64,000 bases of DNA from Bacteroidota bacterium (lineage in GTDB: Bacteria > Bacteroidota > Bacteroidia > 2-12-FULL-35-15): positions 1-64,000 of the forward strand of contig JAOQAD010000024.1 in assembly GCA_025963775.1 (NCBI GenBank), given 5' to 3'. The translations under genes and the position numbers were made by a program. Below the pieces are notes generated by a model. It searched no databases and had not been told where the DNA came from. It saw only the letters and a list, made by a program, of their open reading frames with translations. The first letter of the stretch is position 1. The number at the start of each line of letters is the position of its first letter. Below, one piece after another: positions 17,301 to 25,007 of the stretch.

Positions 17301-17983
17301 AAAATGTCGTGTGCATTGGCATCTGCCTGGTCCACGTAATGCGAATCGTTGGAAGCGATGATCTTCACATTGTGCTTCTGCGCGAATTTCAGCAGCACTT
17401 CATTCACCTTGTTTTGCTCCGGGATGTCGTGGCGCTGCAGCTCCACATAATAATCTTCACCAAAAATATCCAGCCACCATTTGAATTCCTTCTCTCCTTC
17501 GTCTTCTCCTTTTTTCAGGATGGTACGCGGAACGGAAGCACCGAGGCAGCAGGTGGTTGCGATCAGGCCTTTATGATATTTCAATACAAGCTCCTTGTCG
17601 ATGCGGGGATATTTTCCGTACAAACCTTCCATATAGCCCAATGAGCAAAGCTTTACGAGGTTGGCATACCCTTCGGCATTCTTTGCAAGGAAGAGCTGGT
17701 GATAACGCACATCCTTGTCTTCCTTCGTAAACTGGCGCTTGTGGCGGTCGTTCACGAGGTAAAACTCGCATCCTACGATCGGCTTGATCTTGTTCGGGTT
17801 CTCAGGGGTGTTATATTTTCCCGCTTCCGCGACGAATTTAAAGACCCCGAACATGTTACCATGGTCGGTAATGGCCAACCCGGGCATGTTGTCGTTCACT
17901 GCTTTTTTGTACAGCGATCCTACATCGGCGGCGCCATCCAGTAATGAAAATTGTGTATGTACGTGTAAATGAGAGAAATTCAT
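14393..17983 (-). CDS. dnaE: DNA polymerase III subunit alpha
   Basis: 1196 aa, replicative polymerase of the DnaE type. The N-terminal PHP domain (HLHVHTQFSLLDGA at ~5; ITDHGNMFG; ASNDSHYVD) keeps His/Asp residues that bind metals in PHP-active relatives, so intrinsic proofreading is possible. The palm carries PDIDTDFDDEG near 415-425, the catalytic Asp pair, and the GPGRGSAAGS loop sits near 375. The fingers/HhH region follows, then an OB domain (VVTGIHNGITKTGNPWGKI) near 1020-1100. Start ATG 17983 fits the family N-terminus. Monocistronic. Confidence 0.97.
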   Translation of the reverse strand: MNFSHLHVHTQFSLLDGAADVGSLYKKAVNDNMPGLAITDHGNMFGVFKFVAEAGKYNTPENPNKIKPIVGCEFYLVNDRHKRQFTKEDKDVRYHQLFLAKNAEGYANLVKLCSLGYMEGLYGKYPRIDKELVLKYHKGLIATTCCLGASVPRTILKKGEDEGEKEFKWWLDIFGEDYYVELQRHDIPEQNKVNEVLLKFAQKHNVKIIASNDSHYVDQADANAHDILLCINTGEKQSTPTLKDFDDDASMKGKRFAFYNDQFYFKTTNEMSQLFSDIPQSIDNTNEIVSKITPLKLKQDIMLPNYQIPAGFATQDEYLHHITYMGAKERYKEITPDVEERLNFELFTIKTMGFAGYFLIVADFIKAGRDLGVLIGPGRGSAAGSAVAYCIGITNIDPIKYNLLFERFLNPDRKSMPDIDTDFDDEGRQKVIDYVVEKYGKNQVAQIVTYGTMAAKMSIKDVARVLDLPLQDSNILAKMVPERPGISLKRVLTAPMSGDDSLEDKEGLGKDELEEIKKLRTIMAGDDMSARVLKEALILEGSVRGTGIHAAGIIIAPKDLTEIIPVFTSKESDLLLTQFDGKVIEDAGVIKMDFLGLKTLTIIRDALKMIRQNHGVDIVIDDVPLDDQKTFELYQRGDTNGTFQFESAGMQKYLKELKPDKFADLIAMNALYRPGPIEYIPNFIKRKHGIEPVTYDLEDMKEYLDDTYGITVYQEQVMLLSQKLANFTKGDADVLRKAMGKKDKKTLDKLKPQFIENASKNGHKAATLEKVWTDWEKFAQYAFNKSHSTCYALVAFQTAYLKAHYPGEYMASVLTHNLSNIDKITFFMDECKRSGVPVLGPDVNESSYQFSVNKKGEIRFGMGAVKGVGEAAVLAIVEEREKNGPFKSIFDLVKRIDLRAANKKTFESLAFAGGFDSFGIPRATYFFTEGNENMTFLEKAIRYGVGHQAGANSAQASLFGEDSAVDMPEPKVPLCEAWGNIEQLKYEKDVVGFYISGHPLDTYKLEMDNFCIHHIADSKKIEENKNKDLVFGGVVTGIHNGITKTGNPWGKIIIEDYNESSEIAFFGEDYVKFKQYMVAGLFLFIRGKVSERFRGSGNFEFKVSNIQLLSELRDKLARSITIQVPLRSLNDEFISQFNTIITENSKVESRNCVLRFKVVDNEENIAVDLPSKRIKVSPNNEFIDMLKGNGLEFKLN

Positions 17984-18204
17984 GGGTTCCGGGCTAATTA
18001 TGGGATTGTAAATTTACGAATAAAACAGGGATGTTTAAAGGGTGTTCATAAGAATTGAAAATTGTTCAATCCTTTACCGGGAAGAGGTTCCGGGCTTCTG
18101 ATCTTATTTCCCCGGCCCTGTTTAATAAACTCATTCTGCACGATGGCATTTTTCAGCAGGCATAATTTTTTATTCACAGGAATAAACCATAAAAATCACC
18201 AAAA
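17984..18204. other. Divergent intergenic region between dnaE and the YceI gene
   Basis: 221 bp holding the divergent control regions. A weak TAnnTTT(T) match lies at 18163-18170 for the YceI gene. No RNA gene or clear riboswitch fold was seen. Confidence 0.4.
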
Positions 18205-18882
18205 ATGAAAAAAAACAAACCTGTACAGATCATTCTTTATTCGATCGCTGCCTGCATCACTATTGCAGCCTGCGACAACGCTCCAAAGGGCGATAATGCC
18301 ACTATTACTGAAGAACAAAAAACAACCGAGATCACCGGCCAGACCTTCATTCTTGACACGGCGAACTCTTCTATCCGCTTCATCGGGTACGGAGTGGGGA
18401 AAAACCACCCCGGAAAGTTTAAAGTAACCTCCGGCACTGTAGCGATCAAAGGAAATGAGATCACAGGCGGTGAATTTACGATCAATGTACGGTCCCTGGA
18501 AATGGAGCAAAAGGGAGATATGTTCGAGAACAAGCTCCGCCCGCATTTACTGAGCGGTGATTTCTTTGATGCGGAAAAATTCCAGACTGCAAAGTTTGAG
18601 ATCACGCATGTGGAGCCTTACAAAGCTAATGACAAAGATACTTCCATCGTAAAAGGTGCAAACTTTAACATCAGCGGGAACCTTACTATTAAAGATGTAA
18701 CAAAGAATATTACTTTCCCTGCACATGTTGACCTGGATGCTGCAACATTGAAAGCACAGGCTGATTTCGACATCGACCGCACACAGTGGAAAATGAATTA
18801 TGGAAATGACAAGACCTTAGGAGATAAATTCATCTCTGAAAAAGTAAATATTGAGTTCGACCTCCAGGCGAAAGCTCAGTAG
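18205..18882 (+). CDS. YceI family lipoprotein
   Basis: 225 aa. Lipoprotein signal: hydrophobic segment then IAACDNAP with the lipid Cys at ~23. The YceI lipocalin-like barrel is recognised by LDTANSSIRFIGYGVGKNHPGKF, the pattern GGEFTINVRSLEME, then LSGDFFDAEKFQTAKFEI and the C-terminal FDIDRTQWKMNYG. YceI proteins bind polyisoprenoid lipids in the periplasm; the role is unclear. Followed by a strong terminator, so it is a single-gene unit. Confidence 0.9.
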   Translation: MKKNKPVQIILYSIAACITIAACDNAPKGDNATITEEQKTTEITGQTFILDTANSSIRFIGYGVGKNHPGKFKVTSGTVAIKGNEITGGEFTINVRSLEMEQKGDMFENKLRPHLLSGDFFDAEKFQTAKFEITHVEPYKANDKDTSIVKGANFNISGNLTIKDVTKNITFPAHVDLDAATLKAQADFDIDRTQWKMNYGNDKTLGDKFISEKVNIEFDLQAKAQ

Positions 18883-18914
18883 TTCTATTTTGTTTGTGAT
18901 TGTGATTGTAAAAG

Positions 18915-18942
18915 GCTCTCCTGCTATCCGGGAGAGCTTTTT
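18915..18942 (+). terminator. Rho-independent terminator of the YceI gene
   Basis: GCTCTCC / GGAGAGC stem with a 9-base loop followed by TTTTT, 33 bp after the stop codon. Confidence 0.8.
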
Positions 18943-19009
18943 ATTTATACAATAACCCACTTCCCTTTTCGTTAGCCAAAAGCATCCCCGCGGATTTAAT
19001 CATCTTCAA

Positions 19010-19867
19010 ATGAAAGAGTTCAGCGCGCGTCCCGCAAGCTTCGGGATCCCAAATCCCTGCCACGAAAGCTGGGATGCCATGACAGCACAGGAAAATGGTC
19101 GTTACTGCGGCTCCTGCCGGAAAGTGGTGATCGATTTCACCCAAATGACCGAACAGCAGATCATCGATCACCTTGCCGCCAATACAGGGAAGAAAATGTG
19201 CGGCACCTTCAGACGCTCACAGCTACAGCCTCCACCGGAGAAACACAGAAATAACAAGGTGATCCGTTTCCTTGCCGCTGTGCTGCTTGTATTCGGAATG
19301 TCGCTCTTCAGCTGCCAGACGGATGAGCCTGTAAAAAAGCCGGATCCCGAGCCGTCGATAAGCCTGGGAGAGCCGGAGCTGCAGATGCCCGAAAAAACCG
19401 ACAGTGTTCCCTATCCTGAAGTGATCATGGAAAAGCATCGAAAAGAAGGCCCGAAAATTCCTGTTATCGTATGCGGTGGAATAGAAAGCGAAGATCTTAC
19501 CGGGATCATTATCCCCGACAGCACGGTCCCCGAACTCCAACCCGAAGCTCCTATTCTTGGAATGATCTACGAGCCCATGCCAGAATACCAGGGCGGCGAA
19601 GCAAAGCTCAGGGAATACATTGCCAGCAGCATCCAGTATCCCGACAGTGCAAAGAACAGCGGCATCAGCGGTACTGTTTACATCCGGTTCACGGTATGCG
19701 GTGACGGGACGGTGAATAATGCAAGAGTGCTTAGAGGAATAGGGTATGGCTGTGATGAAGCAGCGCTGAAAGTGATCAGGGAAATGCCTGGCTGGAAGCC
19801 GGGAACAGTGCACGGTGCCCCTGCAGATGTGGAAATGATCCTGCCTGTAAAATTCAACCTGAAGTGA
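19010..19867 (+). CDS. Four-cysteine N-terminal domain + TM + TonB C-terminal domain protein
   Basis: 285 aa. The N-terminal ~70 residues carry Cys17, Cys33-x-x-Cys36 and Cys64 in the setting PCHESWDAM, GRYCGSCRKVVIDFTQM and KKMCGTF; this small domain recurs in Bacteroidota and may bind a metal. A TM helix spans ~84-101 (VIRFLAAVLLVFGMSLF). A Pro/Glu-rich linker leads to a TonB C-terminal domain at ~200-285 (IQYPDSAKNSGISGTVYIRF, VLRGIGYGCDEAALKVI). TonB transmits energy to outer-membrane receptors. No ExbB/ExbD genes are nearby, and the link to the Cys domain suggests cytoplasmic sensing, which is inference. Confidence 0.8.
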   Translation: MKEFSARPASFGIPNPCHESWDAMTAQENGRYCGSCRKVVIDFTQMTEQQIIDHLAANTGKKMCGTFRRSQLQPPPEKHRNNKVIRFLAAVLLVFGMSLFSCQTDEPVKKPDPEPSISLGEPELQMPEKTDSVPYPEVIMEKHRKEGPKIPVIVCGGIESEDLTGIIIPDSTVPELQPEAPILGMIYEPMPEYQGGEAKLREYIASSIQYPDSAKNSGISGTVYIRFTVCGDGTVNNARVLRGIGYGCDEAALKVIREMPGWKPGTVHGAPADVEMILPVKFNLK

Positions 19868-19905
19868 GGGCTTCAGAACGATCATTTCCATCCGTCAATT
19901 TTCCT

Positions 19906-19913
19906 TATATTTG
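19906..19913 (+). promoter_or_regulatory. Bacteroidota -7 box (TATATTTG) of pruA
   Basis: Exact TAnnTTTG. A GTG that would extend the pruA frame begins at the last base of this box, which argues for the downstream ATG at 19967 and a leader of about 45 nt. Confidence 0.65.
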
Positions 19914-19966
19914 TGCCTCGAAAAATTATAATTCTTCATTCATTTAATTTTTATAATCTCCCTCTT

Positions 19967-21601
19967 ATGCCAAAAGGAATTTACAATGTTCCGCAACCCT
20001 GGAACGAACCTGTTAAAAGTTATGCACCCGGAAGTCCTGAGCGCAAAGAGCTCCAGGCGATGCTGAAAGAGCTGCGCTCAAAAGAGACGGATGTCCCGAT
20101 GTACATTGGCGGAAAAGAAGTACGCAGCAATGATAAAATACGCATCGCTCCGCCGCACGACCACAAGCACACGCTCGGGCATTTTCATAAGTCATCGAAA
20201 GAGCATGTAACGCAGGCCATCAATGCTGCACTTGCTGCAAAGCCCCAATGGGAAGCACTTGCCTGGGAACACCGTGCAAGCATTTTCCTCAAAGCTGCTG
20301 AATTAATTGCAGGGCCATACCGTGCAAAGCTTAATGCAGCCACCATGCTTGGCCAGTCCAAAAACGCATACCAGGCGGAGATCGATTCGGCCTGCGAGAT
20401 CATCGACTTCCTGCGCTTCAACGTGATGTACATGACGGAGATCTACAAACAACAGCCTCCTGTTACAGGCGTTGGCATCTGGAACCGCGTGGAGCAGCGC
20501 CCGCTTGAAGGATTTATTTATGCGCTCACACCATTCAACTTTACAGCCATTGCCGGCAACCTGCCTACTTCCTGCGCCATGATGGGCAATGTAGTGGTAT
20601 GGAAACCGTCCAACACACAGGTATATTCTGCAAATGTTCTGATGGAGATCTTCAACAAGGCCGGCGTTCCTGCAGGCGTGATCAACCTGATCTACCCTTC
20701 CGGCCCTGATGCTGCTGATGTGATCTTCTCACATGCCGATTTCGCAGGCATTCACTTTACAGGCTCCACCGAAGTGTTCCAGAACATCTGGAAAACGATC
20801 GGCAACAACATCCATAAATACAAAACCTATCCGCGCATTGTTGGTGAAACAGGCGGAAAAGATTTTATCGTAGCGCATCCTTCTGCAGATCCGAAAGTGG
20901 TAGCAACAGCCATCAGCCGCGGTGCATTTGAGTTCCAGGGACAAAAATGTTCCGCCGCATCCCGCGCTTACATTCCTTCCAACATCTGGGAAGAAGTTAA
21001 AACGCAGGTGGTGTCCGATTTAAAGTCCTTCAAAATGGGCCAGACCGAAGACTTCAGCAATTTCATCAACGCGGTGATCGATGAAAAATCCTTCGACAAG
21101 CTGGCGAAATACATTGACGCTGCGAAAGCTGACAAAGGCGTGGAGATCATCGCAGGCGGAAACCATGACAAATCAAAAGGCTGGTTCATTGAGCCGACCA
21201 TCATCCGCGTGGATGATCCTAAATATGTGACCATGTGCGAAGAGCTGTTCGGCCCGGTGCTGACGCTTTACGTATACGATGAGAACAAATGGGAAGAGAC
21301 ACTGAAGATCGTTGATTCCACTTCCATTTATGCACTTACCGGCGCTGTGATCTCACAGGACCGCTATGCGATCGAGTACGCTGCAAAAGTGCTTCGCAAT
21401 GCTGCAGGAAATTTTTACATCAACGACAAGCCGACAGGTGCAGTTGTAGGACAGCAGCCTTTCGGAGGCGCGCGAGGCTCAGGAACAAACGACAAGGCAG
21501 GCTCCATGATCAATTTGCTGCGCTGGGTTTCCCCGCGCACGATCAAGGAAACATTTGTTCCTCCCACCGATTATAAATACCCGTTTTTGCAGGCGGATTA
21601 A
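19967..21601 (+). CDS. pruA: L-glutamate gamma-semialdehyde dehydrogenase (P5C dehydrogenase)
   Basis: 544 aa from ATG 19967 (MPKGIYNVPQPWNEPV), matching the usual N-terminus of stand-alone P5C dehydrogenases. The aldehyde dehydrogenase core shows FTGSTEVF for NAD binding, VGETGGKDF with the general-base Glu, and FQGQKCSAASRAY with the catalytic Cys. Oxidises glutamate semialdehyde from proline (or arginine/ornithine) to glutamate with NAD+. No proline dehydrogenase is in the window. Followed by a terminator that now overlaps the boundary of an apparent insertion. Confidence 0.95.
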   Translation: MPKGIYNVPQPWNEPVKSYAPGSPERKELQAMLKELRSKETDVPMYIGGKEVRSNDKIRIAPPHDHKHTLGHFHKSSKEHVTQAINAALAAKPQWEALAWEHRASIFLKAAELIAGPYRAKLNAATMLGQSKNAYQAEIDSACEIIDFLRFNVMYMTEIYKQQPPVTGVGIWNRVEQRPLEGFIYALTPFNFTAIAGNLPTSCAMMGNVVVWKPSNTQVYSANVLMEIFNKAGVPAGVINLIYPSGPDAADVIFSHADFAGIHFTGSTEVFQNIWKTIGNNIHKYKTYPRIVGETGGKDFIVAHPSADPKVVATAISRGAFEFQGQKCSAASRAYIPSNIWEEVKTQVVSDLKSFKMGQTEDFSNFINAVIDEKSFDKLAKYIDAAKADKGVEIIAGGNHDKSKGWFIEPTIIRVDDPKYVTMCEELFGPVLTLYVYDENKWEETLKIVDSTSIYALTGAVISQDRYAIEYAAKVLRNAAGNFYINDKPTGAVVGQQPFGGARGSGTNDKAGSMINLLRWVSPRTIKETFVPPTDYKYPFLQAD

Positions 21602-21639
21602 TTAATTTAATTCACCACAGGTAACACCTATTTCACAGA

Positions 21640-21667
21640 AACGCTTCAGGATGCTGAAGCGTTTTTT
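21640..21667 (+). terminator. Rho-independent terminator of pruA
   Basis: ACGCTTCA / TGAAGCGT perfect 8-bp stem, 6-base loop, then TTTTTT. Its 3' half is part of the left copy of a 15-bp direct repeat that flanks the KAP gene. Confidence 0.85.
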
Positions 21668-21671
21668 ATTT
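21657..21671. repeat. 15-bp direct repeat, left copy
   Basis: AAGCGTTTTTTATTT, identical to 23336-23350. It overlaps the pruA terminator's 3' stem and T tract. The pair brackets the KAP NTPase gene and may be a target-site duplication or recombination scar. Confidence 0.6.
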
Positions 21672-21691
21672 ATATTTAATTATTAAAATTA

Positions 21692-23278
21692 TTAAAAAGA
21701 GTTTTTATAGAAATCGTAGAATTCCAACATTTTTGTAAAAAAAATTTTGAATGGCATATTATCAAAATCAATAGGTTTGAAGGTATTAGTGTCTAAGAAT
21801 TGAATATTCGAATTTAGAAAATAACTAGCCTCTCCATTATATCGGTTCGTTGAATTCCACTGACATACAATTTGATATGAGTAACCACAAATGTTTCCGT
21901 TTGGATATTCGAACGTCCGAGGTTCACTAGTGTAAATACTCATATTGTTTTTTCCTCTTTTCAAAATTCGTTCTGCAAGAACAATTGATTTTAGAAAATC
22001 TATTACTAATTCCCTATTTATTACTCTAAAATTATCTTTTGATAATTTTAGTATGGTTGATCTAAATTCTATTCGACCTAGCAACAATTCCATGATTTCA
22101 AAAAAATAAATTACTGGAACATCAGCTTTACTTACTTTGATTCTTTTAGAAGCAATGTGATTCGGATAAATATATTCACGATAATCGTTTTTGGATAAAA
22201 TAATTTGTTCCTCAATAATTGTAGCGGAACTTTCATATTCAAAAAAATCCGCTTTAAATATTTTTCGAAGACTCATTACACCTATATCAACCATAAATGA
22301 TAAAACATTAGCAACAACAATAAGTAGTTGATCCGGAATATTAATCTTAATCCCATTCCTTAAAAAACTATTAATTGCTTCATAATTTTTAAACTCATAT
22401 GGTTTGATAGAATAAAATTTATCTATATATCCTGAAAAATCAGTAAAAGGGCCATAAAAATGTTTATATATTCTTCTAATATTATTTATATCGCACACTA
22501 TAATTATTTTATCGAAACCAAACTTATTCTCCCCAGTAATTTTATTATTATGAGCGCTAAGAATATTAAATATTCTGAAAATATGAGCAGGATCAAGCCT
22601 CTCTAAATCATCAATTATAAGCACATTTCTCTTGCCTTTCTTTTTCAACTCTGATAGTGCCTCTTTTATAATTTGAGTTATTAAATTATTTTCCAAAAAG
22701 GTACCCAGGGTATTCTCAAATTCGGCTTGATATTTTTCGAGTTTTTTACTTGAAATTTCTATTTGTTCATTTAATTTAGTTTCAAATTTGCTAATATCCT
22801 CTACTAATTCAAAAACACCTTTTGAAACTTTAGAAGTGAGTTCCATTTCAACTGAAATTTTACTTAAAGCCTCAGTTAAATTTTTCAATAAGCTTAATGG
22901 ACGCTTGTGAGCATATTTAATTAGAACACTTAGTTTATCATACTCAATATCTTCAGAATATTGAATATAGCCGTTTTCAAATAGCTGCTTTATTATGTCA
23001 ATTTTTATTAATTCAAAAATATTTTCATTCGATGAGACGATATAGTTAACAGGAGAAATTATAATTGAATTAAATTCTTCTTTTAAGCTTGGTTCATTAA
23101 AATATTTATTTAAAAAAAAGGTTTTTCCGATTCCGAACTTTCCGGTAAAGAGAATATCCTTATTTTGATTTATCTTAAAATGAGAATTGAATTCATTAAA
23201 AACAGCTGTTAGCGGTATTGCTTGCTCATTTAAACTACTTTGATGGTCTATTTTTTTAACTGGGCTTGCTTCCTTCAT
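21692..23278 (-). CDS. KAP-like P-loop NTPase, probable horizontally acquired gene
   Basis: 528 aa. Walker A is FTGKFGIGKTFFLNKYF (~40-56) and Walker B NVLIIDDLERLDPAHIFRIF (~218-237), the DDLERLD form typical of the KAP group of STAND-like NTPases. A helical stretch with coiled-coil character spans ~135-210, and a hydrophobic segment lies near 320-340. The C-terminal ~200 residues are not recognised. Base composition is far more AT-rich (around 30% GC by eye) than the genes on both sides. It has its own TATATTTG box and is bracketed by a 15-bp direct repeat. KAP NTPases often occur among anti-phage or mobile cargo; defence is a hypothesis here. Confidence 0.75.
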   Translation of the reverse strand: MKEASPVKKIDHQSSLNEQAIPLTAVFNEFNSHFKINQNKDILFTGKFGIGKTFFLNKYFNEPSLKEEFNSIIISPVNYIVSSNENIFELIKIDIIKQLFENGYIQYSEDIEYDKLSVLIKYAHKRPLSLLKNLTEALSKISVEMELTSKVSKGVFELVEDISKFETKLNEQIEISSKKLEKYQAEFENTLGTFLENNLITQIIKEALSELKKKGKRNVLIIDDLERLDPAHIFRIFNILSAHNNKITGENKFGFDKIIIVCDINNIRRIYKHFYGPFTDFSGYIDKFYSIKPYEFKNYEAINSFLRNGIKINIPDQLLIVVANVLSFMVDIGVMSLRKIFKADFFEYESSATIIEEQIILSKNDYREYIYPNHIASKRIKVSKADVPVIYFFEIMELLLGRIEFRSTILKLSKDNFRVINRELVIDFLKSIVLAERILKRGKNNMSIYTSEPRTFEYPNGNICGYSYQIVCQWNSTNRYNGEASYFLNSNIQFLDTNTFKPIDFDNMPFKIFFTKMLEFYDFYKNSF

Positions 23279-23282
23279 AAAA

Positions 23283-23290
23283 CAAATATA
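23283..23290 (-). promoter_or_regulatory. Bacteroidota -7 box (TATATTTG) of the KAP gene
   Basis: Minus strand TATATTTG, exact TAnnTTTG, ending four bases before the ATG at 23278. The gene thus uses the host-type promoter despite its unusual composition. No -33 match. Confidence 0.6.
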
Positions 23291-23335
23291 TTACGAAATA
23301 GTCATAACGGGCGTTTTTATCATTTTAATATACTT

Positions 23336-23350
23336 AAGCGTTTTTTATTT
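23336..23350. repeat. 15-bp direct repeat, right copy
   Basis: AAGCGTTTTTTATTT, identical to 21657-21671 but without the upstream stem half that makes the left copy a terminator. Confidence 0.6.
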
Positions 23351-23443
23351 GCTGTTACCGCAGAATAAATAAGCCGACCGCTGCATCTTTATCGCAGGGA
23401 TTAATGATAATTTAGCCTGCACATAATCAAAACTACTCTTATC

Positions 23444-24103
23444 ATGCGCACAAAATTATTTCCTGTACTACTACTGATCGCAACAAGCACCATTTTCAAC
23501 TCCTGTAAAAAAGAAAGCGAGCCGGAACCGGCAACTGCAGCAGCACCATCCGGTGGTGGCAGCAGCAGCGGAGCTCCGTCCATTACTTCTTCCTTTTATT
23601 TCCAGGCCAAGATCGATGGAGCGTGGGTAACATACCAGGATGGCATCGGCGGATTTACAAGCGGCACAGCCGGCAGTAACTACGGCTCTACTGTTAACCA
23701 GGAAGAGCAATCGGCACTCATGGTTACTTACCCGACCTACTCAGGCGCTTATTTCTTCATTTTAAAAACATTTCCGGGAACGGCATCGGGATCAGATTAT
23801 GAATCGATGTTCAGCGTGCGCACCTACACTTACGGGATCAATGCAGATACTCCCGGATACCCTTCCGGCGTTGACGGCGCAGGGATCGGCTTTATTGATG
23901 CAGCTGGCGTTGAATGGAGGACAGACTTCGGCACTCATGACCAGGCAGGAAGCACGTTCAGCATCACCGAGCACATCGCTAATACCGATGGCTATTCTCA
24001 CAGGATCTCAAAAGCTGCTTTTTCCTGCAAATTATATGATGGAAACGGTAATGTAAAAACACTTACAAACGGAATTTTCCGCGGGCGTTCACTACTCTAT
24101 TAA
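23444..24103 (+). CDS. Lipoprotein of unknown function
   Basis: 219 aa. Signal peptide with lipobox-like FNSC (lipid Cys at ~21) followed by a KKESEPEPATAAAP / Gly-Ser linker. The mature domain (~55-219) is rich in Gly, Tyr, Thr and Ser and looks all-beta (FYFQAKIDGAWVTYQDG, SYRI-type strands). Similar secreted proteins of unknown role are common in Bacteroidota. It ends at a strong terminator. Confidence 0.72.
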   Translation: MRTKLFPVLLLIATSTIFNSCKKESEPEPATAAAPSGGGSSSGAPSITSSFYFQAKIDGAWVTYQDGIGGFTSGTAGSNYGSTVNQEEQSALMVTYPTYSGAYFFILKTFPGTASGSDYESMFSVRTYTYGINADTPGYPSGVDGAGIGFIDAAGVEWRTDFGTHDQAGSTFSITEHIANTDGYSHRISKAAFSCKLYDGNGNVKTLTNGIFRGRSLLY

Positions 24104-24122
24104 CACAGACAACCCGGTAAGC

Positions 24123-24150
24123 ACGCCTCACAGTAATGTGGGGCGTTTTT
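24123..24150 (+). terminator. Rho-independent terminator after the lipoprotein gene
   Basis: ACGCCTCACA / TGTGGGGCGT stem with one mismatch and a 4-base loop, followed by TTTT (24147-24150). Confidence 0.8.
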
Positions 24151-24174
24151 ATTTTCAATCTCAATAAATAAGGA

Positions 24175-24182
24175 TAAATTTG
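24175..24182 (+). promoter_or_regulatory. Bacteroidota -7 box (TAAATTTG) of the SDR gene
   Basis: Exact TAnnTTTG 22 bp upstream of the SDR start codon. Confidence 0.6.
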
Positions 24183-24204
24183 GGCATACCATTATTTCAA
24201 AAAA

Positions 24205-24936
24205 ATGAAAACCACAGGAAACACCATACTTATTACAGGAGGCTCATCAGGCATCGGGCTTGGCTTTGCAGAAGAATTTTTAAGGCTTGGCAACAACGTG
24301 ATCATCTGCGGGCGCCGTGAAGATCGCTTAAAAGAAGTACAACAGGAACATCCGGAAATCATTATAAAAGCCTGCGATGTTGCAAAAGCCGCTGAGCGCG
24401 AAGAACTGGCCGGATGGATCAAAAAGAATCACCCGGAGATCAATGTGCTGATCAACAATGCCGGGGTACAGCTGCATGCGAACATCAATAAAAATGCAGA
24501 GCTTCAAAAGATCCAGACGGAAGTGGATACGAATCTCATCGCGCCTATCCACCTGTCTTCACTGTTCATTGAATTGCTCGAGAACAAGGAGTCTGCAATC
24601 ATTAACATTACCTCCGGGCTTGCATTTGTGCCGCTTGCTTTTATGCCGGTGTACTGCGCAACAAAAGCGGCACTGCATTCCATTACACTTTCGCTGCGCC
24701 ACCAGCTGAAACATACTTCCATCAAAGTGTTCGAGATCGCACCGCCGGCAGTAGATACGGAGCTGGGGCACGATACAAGAGAAGACAAGGCCCAATCGCA
24801 TGGTGGAATTTCTGTTGAAGAGTTTTTAAAGGAAGCCATGGAATATATTTCCAAAGATGTTTACGAATCGGCTGTAGGAATGGCGAAAGGCCTGAAAGCG
24901 AAGCGCGAGGAAGCATTTGACATGATGAATAAATAA
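24205..24936 (+). CDS. Short-chain dehydrogenase/reductase (DltE-like)
   Basis: 243 aa classical SDR. The nucleotide-binding motif TGGSSGIGLGFAEEF is at ~11-25, with GRREDRL after beta2 favouring NADP(H). NNAG lies near 87-90, the catalytic Ser in INITSGLAF near 137 and Tyr-x-x-x-Lys in YCATKAALHS near 150. The C-terminal part (APPAVDTELGHDTRED) matches DltE-type SDRs. Substrate unknown. It is in the same direction as the ABC pair that starts 71 bp downstream. Confidence 0.88.
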   Translation: MKTTGNTILITGGSSGIGLGFAEEFLRLGNNVIICGRREDRLKEVQQEHPEIIIKACDVAKAAEREELAGWIKKNHPEINVLINNAGVQLHANINKNAELQKIQTEVDTNLIAPIHLSSLFIELLENKESAIINITSGLAFVPLAFMPVYCATKAALHSITLSLRHQLKHTSIKVFEIAPPAVDTELGHDTREDKAQSHGGISVEEFLKEAMEYISKDVYESAVGMAKGLKAKREEAFDMMNK

Positions 24937-25007
24937 GACTAAATACACAAAGCAATAAATGCGGACTTCATCCGTTAGCACATTGCCGCACAGAAAAAAA
25001 TTCCGAA

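Noticed and set aside
21692-23278. Prophage or large mobile island around the KAP gene
   Set aside because: No integrase, phage structural genes or tRNA site; neighbours are ordinary chromosomal genes, so only a single-gene insertion is proposed.
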